Source of the DNA: Candidatus Zixiibacteriota bacterium
GTDB lineage: Bacteria; Zixibacteria; MSB-5A5; GN15; FEB-12
Reading direction: 5' to 3'
Assembly: GCA_020351995.1 (NCBI GenBank)
Contig: CP070674.1
Coordinates: 2,118,667-2,182,666 of the forward strand
DNA length: 64,000 bases
The translations under genes were made by a program, and so were the position numbers. The notes under the pieces were generated by a model. The model did not search any database. It was given only the letters and a program-made list of their open reading frames with translations, and had not been told where the DNA came from. Shown here piece by piece: positions 1 to 9,239 of this stretch (positions within the stretch are counted from its first letter, which is position 1; the number at the start of each line of letters is the position of its first letter).

Positions 1-2
1 CC

Positions 3-1340
3 GTAGTCATGCTGGTCGGTGACGCGATTCTCATCCTGGGGATATATAGTGTGCTGTTTTATACCGAGTGGCGTCTGGCACTCATATTGTTCGCCAGTAT
101 CCCGGTGATCGGCACGATGGTGTGGATTTGCCATCGGAAAACTACGCCCCGGTTTCTGGAGGTTCGCAAAAAGATGGCCGAGGTGACCGCTGCCCTGACC
201 GAGTTCCTGCACGGAATGTCCATTATCCAGATATTCCATCGCGGAGCGTACGCCAGGCAGAAGGTCTACAAAGCCAACCAGGCCAAGTTCAAAGACGATG
301 CCTATGTGAATATCGGGGTGGTTCTGTTTTTCAACTCGGTCTTCTTTCTTGAATACGTGAAGATTGGGCTGGTCCTGGTAATTGGGCCGATTCTCGGGAT
401 CACCTACGGAACGATCTTGATGTTCATTATATACATCTGGCGTTCCTACGAGCCGCTCTGGCGAACATCGGAACAGTTGTCAACCTTCCAGAAAGCTGTG
501 GCCGGCTCGAAGCGTATCTTTGCGCTTCTGTCCCGCGAGTCGAAACTCCCGCTACCGAAAAAACCTGTGAAGTGGGAAAAACTCGAGCGGGCGATACGCT
601 TTGAGAATGTCTCGTTCTCCTATACCGACAACGGTAACTGGGCCCTCAAGGACGCCACCTTCGAAATACCGGTGGGTAAACGAGTGGCCCTGGTTGGTGT
701 CACCGGCGGTGGCAAGACGACGGTGATCTCGCTTCTGTTGAGGCTGTATGACCCGCAGAAGGGCAGGATAACGGTTGACGGCATCGATATTCGCGATATA
801 GCCGTCGAAGGCCTGCGGTCCCGACTGGCTCTGGTGCTTCAGGATATTGTCCTGTTCCCGGGCAATGTGGCCTCGAACATTTCGCTGGAGTCGGAGGATA
901 TTTCAACGGAGTCGATCGAAGCTGCTTCCCGAACGGTTGAAGCTGACCGGTTCGTACGGAAACTGGCTGATGGCTATGCCACCGAAGTCACAGAGAAGGG
1001 TTCAAACTTCAGCCGTGGCGAGCGGCAGTTGCTTTCGTTCGCCCGGGCACTGGCTTTTAACCCGGATGTGCTGATTCTGGACGAAGCAACCAGCTCGGTT
1101 GATCCTGAAACCGAGCGAACGATACAGAGTTCGCTCAGGAAGCTCATGGAAGGGCGGACATCCCTTGTCATTGCCCATCGTCTGTCAACGATACTTGATG
1201 TTGACCAGATACTGGTGATCCGGCGCGGTGAGATCATCGAACGCGGAACCCATACGGAGCTTCTGCTGCAGAATGGCTATTACTCGAAACTATTCCATCT
1301 GCAGTTCAAGAACAAAAACGGAGTATTAGCAAATGCTTGA
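3..1340 (+). CDS. ABC exporter half-transporter, canonical ATP site (5' partial)
   Basis: C-terminal ~445 residues of a fused membrane-plus-ATPase ABC exporter subunit; the reading frame is open to the left edge, so the true start lies outside the window (family length about 580-600). The first ~170 residues hold transmembrane helices. The nucleotide-binding domain follows with Walker A GVTGGGKTT, a signature variant FSRGERQ, Walker B LILDEATSSVD with the catalytic glutamate, and the switch histidine in IAHRLS. It overlaps the next gene by 8 bases, so the two are translationally coupled. With that partner it should form a type I heterodimeric exporter in the inner membrane; the substrate cannot be read from sequence. 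Confidence 0.93.
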   Translation, partial: VVMLVGDAILILGIYSVLFYTEWRLALILFASIPVIGTMVWICHRKTTPRFLEVRKKMAEVTAALTEFLHGMSIIQIFHRGAYARQKVYKANQAKFKDDAYVNIGVVLFFNSVFFLEYVKIGLVLVIGPILGITYGTILMFIIYIWRSYEPLWRTSEQLSTFQKAVAGSKRIFALLSRESKLPLPKKPVKWEKLERAIRFENVSFSYTDNGNWALKDATFEIPVGKRVALVGVTGGGKTTVISLLLRLYDPQKGRITVDGIDIRDIAVEGLRSRLALVLQDIVLFPGNVASNISLESEDISTESIEAASRTVEADRFVRKLADGYATEVTEKGSNFSRGERQLLSFARALAFNPDVLILDEATSSVDPETERTIQSSLRKLMEGRTSLVIAHRLSTILDVDQILVIRRGEIIERGTHTELLLQNGYYSKLFHLQFKNKNGVLANA

Positions 1341-3126
1341 TAAGATAAAATGGTTCTGGAGATATTACCGGGGTTATCCCTACGTGCTGTTTGTACTGTT
1401 GATATTAACACCGGTACAGACAGTCTTTCAGGTATCGATACCCCGGATGATAGAATTTACGGTAGATTTCCTTGACACCGGAATACTTCCGTCGGACAGA
1501 CTGGCCGTATGGCTGAACAATATCGGTCAGAGGCTTGAGCTTAATCCCGAAATTACCTTCGGGCTCAGTTTCATCGCTCTTGGTCTGATTGCCGCCATTC
1601 TCTACGCTTTTGTGCAGAGTCACCGGGCGTGGATGAACATTAAGCTGGAATGGCTGTTCCGCCAGGATGCCTTTAATGACATAACATATAAGGGGCCGGA
1701 CTTTTTCAACCGGTTCCGAACGGGAGATCTGGTAACGAGAATGACCGACGATGTAGCCGAAAAGCTGTCCTGGTTTGCCTGTTCGGGTATATTCCGGCTT
1801 TACGAGGCGCTGTTGATGGTTGTCTTCACGGTAATGATGATGATAACCATCGACCCGTGGCTGACCCTGTGGGCGGCCGGCCCGCTTCCGGTGCTTATCG
1901 TGATATTTTTCAAAACCTCGTCTCTTCTTGACCGAAGGTACGACCACCTTCAGACACGGATATCGAGGTTCAACGATATCATGGAAGCCTGTTTCTCGGG
2001 CATACGCGTCATCAAAGCCTACGTCAGGGAAAAGGCGCAGAAGCTGAAGTTCGAGAATGCCGCGGTTGACCGACGGGAGGCGGAGATTGCCTCTATAAAG
2101 GCATCAACCGTGATTGACTCGCTGTATATGTATATCTGGCAGATCAGTATTCTGATTATTCTGGTCGGCGGCGGATATATGGTAATGGACGCCGGCCTGT
2201 CACGCGGGAAATTGGGGTCGTTCATTTTCTATACCGTGTGGCTGGTCTTTCCGATGTTCGACATCGGCCAGTTTCTGGTGAAGTCGCGGCAATCGGCGGT
2301 GTCCATAAATCGGCTGGTCGAACTTGAGAAAGTTGAGCCGATGGTGTCCGATGCGGGCACCATACGGGGCAACGGCGATATCAAGGGTGGACTCGAGTTC
2401 GAAAACGTGAAGTTTGGCTTTGCCGGGTCCGACCGTGACATCATTGGCGGTGTTTCCCTGGCGATCAAGCCCGGGTCCACCATTGCCCTGGTCGGCAAGG
2501 TCGGTTCGGGCAAGAGCTGGTTGGTGAGCCTGTTGCCAAGACTGGTCGACCCGACCGGCGGTGCCATCCGTCTTGACGGCCGTGACCTGCGGCAGTTTCG
2601 GATAGAAGACCTTCGGCGCAGTATAGGTTACGTGCCGCAGGAACCGGTGCTGTTCAGCGATACCGTTCGCAACAACATTATCCTGGGCCGCGACGAAATC
2701 TCTGAGACTGTCCTCGAGTGGGCAATCGACGTCGCTCAGCTCAAAGACGAAGTTGATTCCTTCCCGAAAGGGCTGGATACGTTCATTGGCACTCGCGGTA
2801 TGTCGATATCGGGTGGGCAGAAGCAGCGGCTGGGACTGGCTAGAGCCTTGGTCGGCAAACCGAGATTGCTTGTACTCGATGATTGTACTTCGGCGCTCGA
2901 TTCAAAAACCGAATCAGCGCTCTGGGAGCGGTTACATCAGGTTCTCCCGGATATGACATCGATTCTCATCACGCACCGACCTGACACCCTTCAGCGGGCG
3001 GACATGATATATGTTCTCGAAGAAGGAGTTGTGGCTGAAGCCGGTACCCATGATATCCTCATAAACAATGGGGGGCAGTATGCGAGGATATATAAGCGCT
3101 TTCAGCTTGAAGAGATGGTGCGATAA
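1333..3126 (+). CDS. ABC exporter half-transporter with degenerate ATP site
   Basis: 597 residues: an N-terminal six-helix transmembrane domain (about 1-320) and a C-terminal ATPase domain. Walker A is GKVGSGKS, the signature is SISGGQKQR and the switch motif is ITHRPD, but Walker B ends LLVLDDCTS: an aspartate replaces the catalytic glutamate. A subunit with this change, paired with a canonical one, is the known pattern of asymmetric heterodimeric exporters (TM287/288, BmrCD). The start ATG overlaps the end of the upstream partner, and a strong hairpin terminator follows. The substrate is unknown; lipids, drugs or peptides are all possible for this family. Confidence 0.93.
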   Translation: MLDKIKWFWRYYRGYPYVLFVLLILTPVQTVFQVSIPRMIEFTVDFLDTGILPSDRLAVWLNNIGQRLELNPEITFGLSFIALGLIAAILYAFVQSHRAWMNIKLEWLFRQDAFNDITYKGPDFFNRFRTGDLVTRMTDDVAEKLSWFACSGIFRLYEALLMVVFTVMMMITIDPWLTLWAAGPLPVLIVIFFKTSSLLDRRYDHLQTRISRFNDIMEACFSGIRVIKAYVREKAQKLKFENAAVDRREAEIASIKASTVIDSLYMYIWQISILIILVGGGYMVMDAGLSRGKLGSFIFYTVWLVFPMFDIGQFLVKSRQSAVSINRLVELEKVEPMVSDAGTIRGNGDIKGGLEFENVKFGFAGSDRDIIGGVSLAIKPGSTIALVGKVGSGKSWLVSLLPRLVDPTGGAIRLDGRDLRQFRIEDLRRSIGYVPQEPVLFSDTVRNNIILGRDEISETVLEWAIDVAQLKDEVDSFPKGLDTFIGTRGMSISGGQKQRLGLARALVGKPRLLVLDDCTSALDSKTESALWERLHQVLPDMTSILITHRPDTLQRADMIYVLEEGVVAEAGTHDILINNGGQYARIYKRFQLEEMVR

Positions 3127-3135
3127 GCCATTTTG

Positions 3136-3179
3136 AACAGGGCATCCAGCTGAGTATACTTGCTGGATGCCCCTGTTTT
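3136..3179 (+). terminator. Intrinsic terminator of the ABC exporter operon
   Basis: A stem of AACAGGGCATCCAGC paired with GCTGGATGCCCCTGTT (one bulged C), an 11-base loop and then TTTTC. It begins 10 bases after the exporter stop codon. Confidence 0.8.
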
Positions 3180-3368
3180 CGCCGCAACCTCTACGTTCAA
3201 CTATCGCTAATAGACTAGCCTTCAACGACTCTGCTCAGCTGCTCGTCTTCACGTTAAGTACGATATGGAGAACGCAAAGCGGCGTTGTCTGGCCTGCGCC
3301 TCATGTTACGTTTTGGCCTGAGTTAACGTTGCGTAGCGACTCAAGGTCATATCCAGGAGGACTTCGGG

Positions 3369-5318
3369 ATGTTCACAAAGCTGCCTAGAGCGCCATTAGC
3401 TGATTCCTGTGCCATTGTCGCACTGTGGATCACCTCCATACTTCTTTTTCCAGGCTGTTCCGGTCATGACGCTTCAACTACTTCTTCATCTCTCCCTGAA
3501 CTGGTTGTTCGGCCAATGACTATGCTGGATACTGCCACCGAGGATGACCCTTTCGGCGAACACAAACTGGTTTTTGTTGACGCCGTTCCATACGCGACAA
3601 TTGACTTCTCCTTCGGCTGTAACAATCCCTGGATGACCCTTTCCAATTATGACGGCACCAATCGTGGCGTCACGAGTGATAGTTTTGCCGTTACGTTTTC
3701 ACCGACCGATCTTCCGGTCGGAGTTCATTACGGTACGATTACCGTTAGATCGGATGAAGCGGCCAACTCGCCTCTGATCATAAACGTTGAGTATACAATT
3801 GAGCCACGATTACCCGAACTTATTGTCAATCCGACCTTACTGGCTTTTTCGGCATCCACCAGCGAGGACATTTTGCCTCCAGACACCTTTATCGTTATCT
3901 GTGGTAATGACTCGAGTGCTGAATATTCTCTTAGCGAACCGGCCGAATGGATAGAACTGACGGGTTTCTCAGGGACCATGCCGGATACCATTATCGTAGG
4001 TGTTTTCCCGGCGATGGCTTCCACCGGAGAAAATGTCGACACGATTTGGGTGAGTTCGGAAAATACGCTTAAATCTCCCCAGATGGTTGTGATCAACCTT
4101 ACGATTCGATTACCCGATCTTATTGTGTCTCCGAACAATCTGATATTCTCAGCATACTCGCACGAGGAAACAGTACCTCCTGACACTTTTGTTGTGACCT
4201 GTAGCAACAATTCGAATGCTGACTATTCTCTTAGTGTACCTGCCGACTGGATAGAACTAACCGGTTTCTCAGGGACCATGCCGGACACTATTGTCGTAAG
4301 TGTTGACCCGGCGATGGTCTCGGCCAGCAAGAACATTGATACCATATGGATTAGTGCCGTAAATACGCTCGAATCTCCTCAGCCGGTTGAGGTCAGCCTT
4401 CTGATTCCGTCGTGGTTTGTGTCGCAAGTATCTCCGTATCCTCATCCTGTTAATGATGTGAAGTTCGTTGACGCCTACACCGGATGGGCCGGAGGATGTG
4501 TCGTGGCCACTACCCAGCGGGATGGTTTTATCCTCGGAACGAATGACGGGGGAGAAACATGGGAAGTCCGGCATTGTATTTGGTCCAGCGATCTTGGAGA
4601 GTTTTTTGGTATTTCTTCTATCGAAATCGCAGGTCAGACTGTATGGGCGGTCGGGGAAAGTGGCATAATCCGCTGCGGTCAGAATTATGGCCTCGACTGG
4701 GAATCAAGATCGACCGGTCTTGCCGACACCGTTGTGACGCTGGCAGATATTGAATTCGTTAACGAACAGATCGGCTGGATAGTTGGCGAGGGGGGAGTGA
4801 TTCTCAAGACTACCGACGGTGGTGATACCTGGCAAGAGCAGACCAGCGGAACGGCAGCGAACCTGTACTCGGTGTCCTTCGTCGATGAATCAAACGGCTG
4901 GGCCGCCGGTTCCTCTCACGTCATCCTGCGTACGAACGATGGTGGTGAAACATGGACCTTGCTGACGAGTGAACTCACCAGCCATCGAAGTGTTTACTTT
5001 ACGGATGCCAACAATGGTTGGGTTGTTACCACGGGGGGAGAGATTGCGCATACTTCTGACGGCGGGAACATATGGACCCCTCAGCAGTCCAATGTCTCGG
5101 GTTGGCTTAATTCAATATTCTTCATAAACAATTCGATTGGATGGGTAGCCGGCCAGGACGGTATACTTCTGTACACCGACGATGCCGGCTTAACCTGGAA
5201 CAGGCAGGTCATTAACACTGACGAGTGGCTGTATACCGTATACTTCATCGATGATTCAACAGGCTGGTGTGCGGGCGGCGGTGGCGTGATATTTCGCACA
5301 ACATCCGGAGGAAATTGA
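3369..5318 (+). CDS. Lipoprotein with BACON-like repeats and a YCF48-type propeller
   Basis: 649 residues. The N-terminus is a lipoprotein signal with a LFPGC lipobox near residue 30. Residues ~45-340 form three immunoglobulin-like (BACON-type) repeats; the second and third are nearly identical around EWIELTGFSGTMPDT and DWIELTGFSGTMPDT. Residues ~345-649 hold six or so YCF48/BNR-like blades, recognisable by TTDGGDTW, TNDGGETW and GWAAG/GWVAG motifs. It is probably a surface or periplasmic binding protein; no enzyme motif is visible. A good ribosome site (CCAGGAGG) precedes the ATG. A paralogue of the same architecture follows at 5780, so the pair arose by tandem duplication. Confidence 0.85.
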   Translation: MFTKLPRAPLADSCAIVALWITSILLFPGCSGHDASTTSSSLPELVVRPMTMLDTATEDDPFGEHKLVFVDAVPYATIDFSFGCNNPWMTLSNYDGTNRGVTSDSFAVTFSPTDLPVGVHYGTITVRSDEAANSPLIINVEYTIEPRLPELIVNPTLLAFSASTSEDILPPDTFIVICGNDSSAEYSLSEPAEWIELTGFSGTMPDTIIVGVFPAMASTGENVDTIWVSSENTLKSPQMVVINLTIRLPDLIVSPNNLIFSAYSHEETVPPDTFVVTCSNNSNADYSLSVPADWIELTGFSGTMPDTIVVSVDPAMVSASKNIDTIWISAVNTLESPQPVEVSLLIPSWFVSQVSPYPHPVNDVKFVDAYTGWAGGCVVATTQRDGFILGTNDGGETWEVRHCIWSSDLGEFFGISSIEIAGQTVWAVGESGIIRCGQNYGLDWESRSTGLADTVVTLADIEFVNEQIGWIVGEGGVILKTTDGGDTWQEQTSGTAANLYSVSFVDESNGWAAGSSHVILRTNDGGETWTLLTSELTSHRSVYFTDANNGWVVTTGGEIAHTSDGGNIWTPQQSNVSGWLNSIFFINNSIGWVAGQDGILLYTDDAGLTWNRQVINTDEWLYTVYFIDDSTGWCAGGGGVIFRTTSGGN

Positions 5319-5779
5319 CCACGCAGGCAAAAGGCAAGCCCGCGAATTCAACTGACATTGATTCTCAACGGTTTTGATCCAGCGCATAGGATCGCTCCAT
5401 GGTGAGCGGTTTCATTGTTTGCGCTGGATAAAAGTACACCGCCATCGCAAAGACGGTAATTGAAATGACAGGATGGCCACTACGCCCGGATATACAAGCG
5501 GTTACAGCGAGAAGACAAGATACGTTGACCTGGTATGGCGCGAACGCCCCCGAAGTCGTTACCCGACCAGGCGGCTCCTCTTATCCGCAACTTAAATTAT
5601 AATCTAGCGTATCATATAGCATATTTGAACAGGTGTGACTCAAATTCGTCTTGCAATATGTGCCCTAAGCCACAAATTAGGGGTAAAAGAGTCCGCTTTA
5701 TGCAGTGCACGTCGTTCCTCATAATAACAATTGAGAATTCCGACCGTATCGGCTTTCTTGGATACAGGAGGTCCAGGGT
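5319..5779. other. 461-base gap between the paralogous lipoprotein genes
   Basis: No convincing gene. It contains a perfect 10-base inverted repeat (ATCCAGCGCA at 5377-5386 and TGCGCTGGAT at 5420-5429) with a smaller nested hairpin in its loop; no U-run follows on either strand. A TATAAT lies at 5598-5603 but lacks a matching -35. A ribosome site (CAGGAGG) precedes the next start. The region may hold a promoter for the second lipoprotein that I cannot identify. Confidence 0.5.
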
Positions 5780-7420
5780 ATGTTCGCCAAACCGCTAAGT
5801 TCACGTTTGTTGTGTTTATTCGGTCTTATCGCGATCGGGTTACTTTCGGTGATCCTTATCGCGGCCTGCTCAGATGATAACCCGTCAGCGCCGACACCCG
5901 TCGAACTGCTGGTATCACCTCAGACGATTGAGGAGTCCTCGGTTGTCGGGATACCCAATCAGAATACCGTTCTGATCAGGGTTGATAGTGAACCGGTTCG
6001 CGAGAGTGCGCGCTTTACGTTCAGTTGCGACGCGTCGTGGATTGAGCTCAGCAATCTTGCCGGCACCGACTATGGCAATACCACCGACAGTTTTTCGGTC
6101 ATGTTTTCGGTGGAGGATTTACCAATTGGCAGCTATACGGATTCTGTTTGCGTGACATCGTCGCAAGCAACCAACTCACCACAGTATATCGAGGTCAATT
6201 ACGTCGTCACGCCCCAGGTACCACACTTAAGAGCCTTTCCTACCTGGCTGCACTATTATGCTGAGACCCCGGATCAGGAAATGGATGTTAGAACCATCAG
6301 GGTATATGCGACTGACGACGGACACTACGATTACACCATCGACCAGGTGGCTGATTGGATAACCATATCGGGAGTTTCAGGGATAACCCCCGATACCTTC
6401 GACATCACGGTCGATCCGTCGATCATCATCACCGGCGCGCATGTGGATACCCTGTGGGTGCACGCCAACGGTTTAAGCGACTCACCCCAGTCAGTGGCCT
6501 GCAGTCTGTATATCCATCCATGGCAGCTTCAGACCTCGCTGTATGAAAACTGGATACTGTACGATATGGATTTCGCCGATGATCTACACGGATGGGCGGT
6601 CGGTCTGATAATGGACGATGAAAACTGGTCAGGGTTCATTGTGAAGACATCAGATGGAGAGCAATGGGAGGACATGCTGTTAACGCCGGCATTTGAAGAT
6701 CAGAGATATGGATTATCTGCCCTTGAGATAGTCGATGACGAGATGTGGATTGTTGGACAAAGCGGGATAATCCGCTATACCCAGAATTGGGGAGAAACCT
6801 GGGACTCCAAATCTACAGGGCTCATTGATACCGTTGTTGACCTGCAAGACATCGAGCTGGTCACCAATCAGATAGGCTGGATTGTAGGAGAGGATGGTCT
6901 GATTCTTAAGACAACCGACGGTGGTGATACCTGGACGCCCCAGAACAGCGGAGCCATCAATGTCCTTAGAGCGTGTAGCTTCGTGGACGAAAACACCGGT
7001 TGGGCAGTTGGTGATGCTATGACTGCATTGCGGACGACTGACGGGGGCGAAAACTGGGTGACAATGACCGGGCCATTCTGGGATAGTCGTGACGTTTTCT
7101 TTATTGATGCCAGTACCGGTTGGATTGTCGGCCACGGAGGCAATGTGTCATTCACTGATGACGGCGGCGTAAGCTGGACAGAGCAGACCACTGATTTCAG
7201 CGGCTGGCTGTACACGGTCTTCTTCTATGATCAATCTATCGGTTGGGCCGCCGGTGAAAGTGGCGCGGTTCTATACACGGACGATGGAGGAACCACATGG
7301 ACGCAGCAAACTACGGGTACCGTCAACACCATCTATTCAGTGGAATTCCGGGATCAGTTGCGGGGCAGGATCGCCGGGCAGCGTGGCGAGATCCGTTACA
7401 CAAACTCAGGTGGAAACTAG
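5780..7420 (+). CDS. Lipoprotein with BACON-like and YCF48-type repeats (paralogue)
   Basis: 546 residues, paralogous to the protein at 3369 but with one fewer BACON-like repeat. The signal peptide ends in a lipobox IAAC near residue 30. Two BACON-like domains (about 38-250) are followed by a beta-propeller of YCF48/BNR blades with TTDGGDTW, TTDGGENW and TDDGGTTW. A paired motif (SGIIRYTQNWGETWDS here, SGIIRCGQNYGLDWES in the paralogue) shows the common origin. It is likely exported and lipid-anchored; function is unknown. A strong ribosome site (CAGGAGG) and a downstream terminator mark it as its own transcription unit or the last gene of one. Confidence 0.85.
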   Translation: MFAKPLSSRLLCLFGLIAIGLLSVILIAACSDDNPSAPTPVELLVSPQTIEESSVVGIPNQNTVLIRVDSEPVRESARFTFSCDASWIELSNLAGTDYGNTTDSFSVMFSVEDLPIGSYTDSVCVTSSQATNSPQYIEVNYVVTPQVPHLRAFPTWLHYYAETPDQEMDVRTIRVYATDDGHYDYTIDQVADWITISGVSGITPDTFDITVDPSIIITGAHVDTLWVHANGLSDSPQSVACSLYIHPWQLQTSLYENWILYDMDFADDLHGWAVGLIMDDENWSGFIVKTSDGEQWEDMLLTPAFEDQRYGLSALEIVDDEMWIVGQSGIIRYTQNWGETWDSKSTGLIDTVVDLQDIELVTNQIGWIVGEDGLILKTTDGGDTWTPQNSGAINVLRACSFVDENTGWAVGDAMTALRTTDGGENWVTMTGPFWDSRDVFFIDASTGWIVGHGGNVSFTDDGGVSWTEQTTDFSGWLYTVFFYDQSIGWAAGESGAVLYTDDGGTTWTQQTTGTVNTIYSVEFRDQLRGRIAGQRGEIRYTNSGGN

Positions 7421-7452
7421 CCGGCCCCTGCCATAGATCAGTCAGTAGTTTT

Positions 7453-7482
7453 GAGCCGGGTTTGACCCGGCTCTTTCATTTT
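7453..7482 (+). terminator. Intrinsic terminator after the second lipoprotein
   Basis: A perfect 9-base stem, GAGCCGGGT and ACCCGGCTC, with loop TTG, followed by TTTCATTTTC. Confidence 0.88.
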
Positions 7483-7509
7483 CAGTATAGCTGATGGCGG
7501 TCTTCTGAA

Positions 7510-8310
7510 TCAGGCCTGAAGGGGCTTTTTCATCTGCGTCACATATATAATGGCCCCGGTCAGGAATAAGCCGATTGAAATGACGTGATTGTAGGTTGGG
7601 TTCATTCCCAGAAACGAGAAATGCATCTCCGGTTCGTAGTAACGGACGTATTCAATAGCGTATCGGAACAGCGCCTCCACCATAAATAGAATGGCGATCA
7701 ACTGGCCAGCGAACTTTCTGCCTTTCATCATGAAATGAAGCAGTACAAATATTCCGAGACCGTAAAGCGAACTGTAAACCTGTGCCGGATGAAGGTGTGC
7801 GTCACCAAATACATAGGAAGGAATCGATCTTTCAGGAAAGGAGACACCCCAGGGCAAATCCGTTGGGGTACCGAAACAACAACCGTTGAGAAAACAGCCC
7901 AGCCTGGTAACCGCCAGCCCGAGCCCAAGGGTCGGGGAGAAGAAGTCGAATACCTCGAGAATCGAGATATTCTTCAGCCGACAATAAACCCATATTCCGA
8001 TCAGGGCCAGTATGACACCGCCATACAGGTTCAGACCGGCGATCCCGAACTGATCACCCGAAAACGGATTAAAAGCTCTCAGGAGGTTACCGGAAAAATC
8101 GTCCAGGTGGGTCACGACATAGAATAGTCTGGCACCCACGACACCACCTATAATGATTATGTACGCGATTGTAAGAAATTGCTCGAAAGGCTTGTTGTAT
8201 TTTTCGGTCAAATACTTGATATACCACACGCCCAGGAAGAACGATATGGCCAAAGCCAACCCGTAGCTTCGAACAGGCAGTGGCCCGATATTGAATAGCT
8301 CAGGATACAT
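7510..8310 (-). CDS. lgt: Phosphatidylglycerol-prolipoprotein diacylglyceryl transferase
   Basis: 266 residues, the usual Lgt length, with about seven membrane helices. It transfers diacylglycerol from phosphatidylglycerol to the lipobox cysteine of prelipoproteins in the inner membrane. Family signatures are visible: an N-terminal LPVRSYGLALA, GARLFYVV, NLYGG, the signature loop RLGCFLNGCCFG and HPAQVYSSLYG. It is the last gene of a three-gene minus-strand operon (rsmI, PAP2 protein, lgt) and overlaps the PAP2 gene by 11 bases. The lipoproteins at 3369, 5780, 18042 and 19282 are natural substrates. Confidence 0.96.
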   Translation of the reverse strand: MYPELFNIGPLPVRSYGLALAISFFLGVWYIKYLTEKYNKPFEQFLTIAYIIIIGGVVGARLFYVVTHLDDFSGNLLRAFNPFSGDQFGIAGLNLYGGVILALIGIWVYCRLKNISILEVFDFFSPTLGLGLAVTRLGCFLNGCCFGTPTDLPWGVSFPERSIPSYVFGDAHLHPAQVYSSLYGLGIFVLLHFMMKGRKFAGQLIAILFMVEALFRYAIEYVRYYEPEMHFSFLGMNPTYNHVISIGLFLTGAIIYVTQMKKPLQA

Positions 8311-9232
8311 TTTCTGTTAAGGGCTCCTTAATTGATTCACTATTATAACGCTTTGTAGCCGAAACCGGGTAGTAATTCCATATAAAAAGTGTTGAAGCTA
8401 GGCCAATCACCCCACCTACAATCACGTCGGATACATAATGATACCTTCCCCAGAACGTGCCTATACCCAACCCGATAACCAGCGGAAGAAGCAGCCAGCT
8501 TGCCTTTCGGTAGTATCTGAAACAGTACAAAAAAATCACCAGGCCGACCGCGAAGTGAGACGAGGGCATACAACCGCCTCGGACAGCCCCCATGGTGATG
8601 ATGAGCTCCGTCAGCGGCCGGAATACAGGACCGTCAATATCGTTCATATAGGCCGATGCGAAGTACCACCGGGGTCCTTCTATCGGATAAACAAAGAATA
8701 GGAAATACGAGATAAAGAATGTCAGGCAAATGGCCGTCAAAGAACTCCTCAGTAGTTGATAGTCTTTCTTTATGAATGCACCCAGTAGAAAGACCGGGAT
8801 CATCAAATAGTAACTGAAGTAGCATAGCGAGAAGATCTCATTCAACCACACGCTAAGCAGATGGCGATCGATGTAAATGGTCGGATACACTCCGAGGACC
8901 GATTTCTCGAAACCGGTTAACTGCCAGTCATAGAAGCTGTCGAATAGCAGAAACATCGTTCCACCGGTTTCGCGATAAAAAAAGGTAAACAGCAGGCCGG
9001 GATATAATAAGCGAATCAGGTCAGTCAGCCTGGTTCCCTCAACGGGAACGTACCGCGCGATCGCAGCCACCAGGGCCGCGACACTGGAATAGAATAGTAA
9101 TTCATCCCGGTAATTGGCAAAAGGCCGTCCGATCACCAATATCAGAGCAACCATGGCCAGGCAATAGCTAATAATTACTTTGTCGAAGGGTAATATAGCG
9201 AAGACCTGTGACCGCGAAGGACTGTGATTCAC
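8300..9232 (-). CDS. PAP2-superfamily membrane phosphatase / phosphotransferase
   Basis: 310 residues, polytopic, with several membrane helices from about residue 15 to the end. The last third carries the PAP2 catalytic motifs: GGCMPSSHFAVGL (catalytic histidine after PSS) and GRYHYVSDVIVG (nucleophile histidine and aspartate). An upstream PIEGPRWY segment resembles inositolphosphotransferase-type PAP2 proteins. It probably acts on a phospholipid or polyprenyl phosphate in the membrane; the exact substrate is unclear. It lies 7 bases after rsmI and overlaps lgt, so it is co-transcribed with both. Confidence 0.85.
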   Translation of the reverse strand: MNHSPSRSQVFAILPFDKVIISYCLAMVALILVIGRPFANYRDELLFYSSVAALVAAIARYVPVEGTRLTDLIRLLYPGLLFTFFYRETGGTMFLLFDSFYDWQLTGFEKSVLGVYPTIYIDRHLLSVWLNEIFSLCYFSYYLMIPVFLLGAFIKKDYQLLRSSLTAICLTFFISYFLFFVYPIEGPRWYFASAYMNDIDGPVFRPLTELIITMGAVRGGCMPSSHFAVGLVIFLYCFRYYRKASWLLLPLVIGLGIGTFWGRYHYVSDVIVGGVIGLASTLFIWNYYPVSATKRYNSESIKEPLTENVS

Positions 9233-9239
9233 TGCTGCT

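Noticed and set aside
5474-5600. A 41-codon frame in the gap before the second lipoprotein
   Set aside because: No good ribosome site and an arginine-rich translation without any recognisable motif.
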